The notes beneath the pieces are model-generated. The model was given only the letters and a program-made list of their open reading frames with translations, was not told the DNA's origin and ran no database searches. The position numbers were made by a program, and so were the translations under genes. This document shows positions 13,055-14,415 of a stretch of DNA of 14,415 nucleotides, piece after piece. Every line of letters starts with the position of its first letter. Within the stretch, counting starts at the first letter, position 1. The stretch is from Coriobacteriia bacterium (lineage in GTDB: Bacteria > Actinomycetota > Coriobacteriia > WRKU01 > WQUG01), in the NCBI GenBank assembly GCA_009785705.1, contig WQVS01000024.1, positions 1 through 14,415 of the forward strand, given 5' to 3'.

Positions 13055-14098
13055 CTACTGAAGCGCTCTATACAAACGCACGAAATCAGCGGGGCTTAAA
13101 GTTTCTGCTCGCACACTGGGCTCGATACCAGCCTGCTGAAACATCTCTGTGGATGCTTCGACATGTCCTGCACGCAAGTTGTTGTTGATGGTCTTCCGGC
13201 GTTGAGCAAAGCAGATATCAATAAGCTTCGCTACTGCGCGGTAATGTTCAATATCATCAACCAGACTTTCAGTAGCATTATGACGCACAAGACTTATTAC
13301 ACTGGAATCCACACGTGGTGGAGGCAAGAAGCTATTACGCGATACGGCAAAACTACCCACTGGTTGCGCCAATAATTGCAACTTCGCAGAGTAGGCACCG
13401 TAAATCTTTGAACCAGGCTCTGCTGCCATACGTTCCGCTACCTCACGCTGCACCATTACTGTAGCCTGCTGCACACTAGGCAAATATTCAAAGCAGTCCA
13501 GCACATTAGTGGCTGCTACCTGATAGGGCAAGTTCGCAATAAGCTTTGTTGGCTGCAAAGGTAAATCAATTTGAGGAATGTTCAGCGCGTCCTCATTAAG
13601 AATCAGCAAGTCACTAGCGTCTGCCATCGCAGCCATCGCTGCCATCGATGTCGTCGCTGACACAGCACTCCCTGCTCCGGCTTCAGAGTCTGCCTGCGTA
13701 ACAGCAGAAACAATCTTTACACTGTAGTCAAAGTTAGTCGTAACATGGTCTAACACTTCAATCAGTTGAGAGTCGTACTCTAAGGCAAGTACCTGCCCCG
13801 CCTGCTTCAGCAGTGCTACGGTAAGTACTCCAATGCCAGGACCAATCTCTAGTACCTGGTCAGACTTGTCCAGATTTGCTGCATCTAGAATGCGACCAAT
13901 AACATTGTCATCAATCAGAAAGTGTTGTCCCAGCTTCTTTTTCGTATACAGTCCAAAGGATTGTAAAGTTTCGATAGTTGCTTTTGGAGTAGCCAAGGGT
14001 GAATGCAGTGCCTGCGACACACTAGGTGAATTAGATAGCTGCGATATGTCAGATAAGCCTGATGACTGTAAGGATTCAGAAGTTTGCGATGAACTCAT
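13055..14098 (-). CDS. rsmA: 16S rRNA (adenine1518-N6/adenine1519-N6)-dimethyltransferase RsmA (KsgA)
   Basis: RsmA dimethylates two adjacent adenines in the 3' terminal helix of 16S rRNA during small-subunit maturation. From ATG 14098 the product has 347 residues, longer than the usual 260-290. The diagnostic elements are KKKLGQHFLIDDNVIGRI (about 53-70), motif I EIGPGIGVLT (84-93), acidic motif II in ALEYDSQLIEVL, catalytic motif IV NLPY (189-192), FLPPPRVDSSV (257-267) and QRRKT (299-303). The extra length comes from a Ser-rich N-terminal extension (1-about 38) and an Ala/Ser/Met-rich insertion (about 132-165) between the second and third strands. The start overlaps the upstream stop (TAATG), so translation is coupled; an in-frame TTG at 14110 is less likely. 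Confidence 0.95.
   Translation of the reverse strand: MSSSQTSESLQSSGLSDISQLSNSPSVSQALHSPLATPKATIETLQSFGLYTKKKLGQHFLIDDNVIGRILDAANLDKSDQVLEIGPGIGVLTVALLKQAGQVLALEYDSQLIEVLDHVTTNFDYSVKIVSAVTQADSEAGAGSAVSATTSMAAMAAMADASDLLILNEDALNIPQIDLPLQPTKLIANLPYQVAATNVLDCFEYLPSVQQATVMVQREVAERMAAEPGSKIYGAYSAKLQLLAQPVGSFAVSRNSFLPPPRVDSSVISLVRHNATESLVDDIEHYRAVAKLIDICFAQRRKTINNNLRAGHVEASTEMFQQAGIEPSVRAETLSPADFVRLYRALQ
13623..13649 (-). repeat. Three 9-base tandem units inside rsmA
   Basis: GCCATCGCA, GCCATCGCT and GCCATCGAT are consecutive on the plus strand and encode repeated Met-Ala-Ala (then Met-Ala-Asp) in the RsmA insertion. The unit length keeps the frame, so copy-number change would alter only insertion length. 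Confidence 0.8.
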
Positions 14099-14415
14099 TA
14101 GATATCCCAAATTCGTTCAAGCGCCAAATGAACAAGGTCGCCCAAGGATGCGCTGTGCGGCGCAAAAGCAATGTCCCCAGGCTTGCTGGGTCCCACAATT
14201 GCGCGGCGATGCTTTTTATCATCTTCAAGAGTAAAGCCAGCAGTATTTGACGCATACTTCAAGGGGAGCAGTGCCGCAGTTCGTTTGGTCTTTGTAGCGA
14301 AAGGATCATCTTTTGCGCTGATGTAGAAAGCAAGTGCCGGGCGAAAGCGGTTACTACGGATTCCCTTTAGCTCACCTGCTGCTATATTGCGCGCCCAAAG
14401 CAGTTGAAAACGATC
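14098..14415 (-). CDS. Unrecognised protein upstream of rsmA, C-terminal part
   Basis: A frame open from the right edge (14415) to a TAA at 14098-14100 encodes 105 residues; the start lies outside the window. It reads, among others, ARNIAAGELKGIRSNRFRPA, then FYISAKDDPFATKTKRTAAL, and ends in VHLALERIWDI. No family is recognised: it is not the C-terminus of TatD or ribonuclease M5, genes that often precede rsmA. The central part is basic, and a KPGDIAF string is reminiscent of NlpC/P60 proteins but the neighbouring histidine motif is absent. The one-base overlap with rsmA (TAATG) supports it being real and co-transcribed. The codon composition and lack of stops fit a gene. Confidence 0.7.
   Translation of the reverse strand, partial: DRFQLLWARNIAAGELKGIRSNRFRPALAFYISAKDDPFATKTKRTAALLPLKYASNTAGFTLEDDKKHRRAIVGPSKPGDIAFAPHSASLGDLVHLALERIWDI

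Overview
The window is a stretch of bacterial chromosome, moderate in GC by eye, with about a dozen genes in short runs on both strands. Several features suggest Gram-positive Actinomycetota, possibly class Coriobacteriia (Atopobium/Olsenella-like): a Pro/Glu-rich surface protein with a sortase-type PKTGD tail, an rsmA gene, and strong GGAGG-type ribosome binding sites mixed with starts that look leaderless. The taxon is an inference and no single marker in the window proves it.

Left part (1-3014). The 3' end of a PhnB/VOC-type protein is closed by a strong terminator. It is followed by an AraC-type regulator with a GyrI-like effector domain. Convergent to it are a small double-CxxC protein and a RimJ/RimL-type acetyltransferase that abut each other, then a single-pass membrane protein of unknown function.

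Middle (3015-8743). A divergent intergenic region carries two adjacent hairpin-forming repeats and a clear promoter for a BRO-N/DinD-type protein. Next, on the minus strand, is a membrane-anchored metallophosphoesterase. It diverges from a run of three plus-strand genes: a glutamate-cysteine ligase family (GCS2) enzyme, a SAM-dependent methyltransferase and a membrane-anchored transglutaminase-like protein. A 39-bp sequence containing TATAAT and an 8-bp palindrome is present twice just upstream of the GCS2 gene and probably lies in its control region rather than in its coding region.

Right part (8861-14415), all on the minus strand. An alpha/beta hydrolase and an HTH regulator form a two-gene operon with overlapping TAATG codons, preceded by a 13+1+13 bp perfect palindrome that overlaps the likely promoter. 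Upstream of these is a 663-residue secreted surface protein with two duplicated N-terminal domains, two 31-residue repeats, three 13-residue repeats, a Pro-Glu/Asp stalk and a non-canonical GPKTG sorting signal. Last comes rsmA (16S rRNA dimethyladenosine transferase) with a Ser-rich N-terminal extension and an Ala/Met-rich insertion, overlapping by one base an unrecognised upstream gene that runs off the window.

I see no complete mobile element, CRISPR array, tRNA or rRNA. The most distinctive signals are the duplicated promoter/operator at 5281-5385, the operator-like palindrome at 10557-10583, the paired hairpins at 3109-3173, and the surface-protein and RsmA architectures. I cannot assemble them into one new system.
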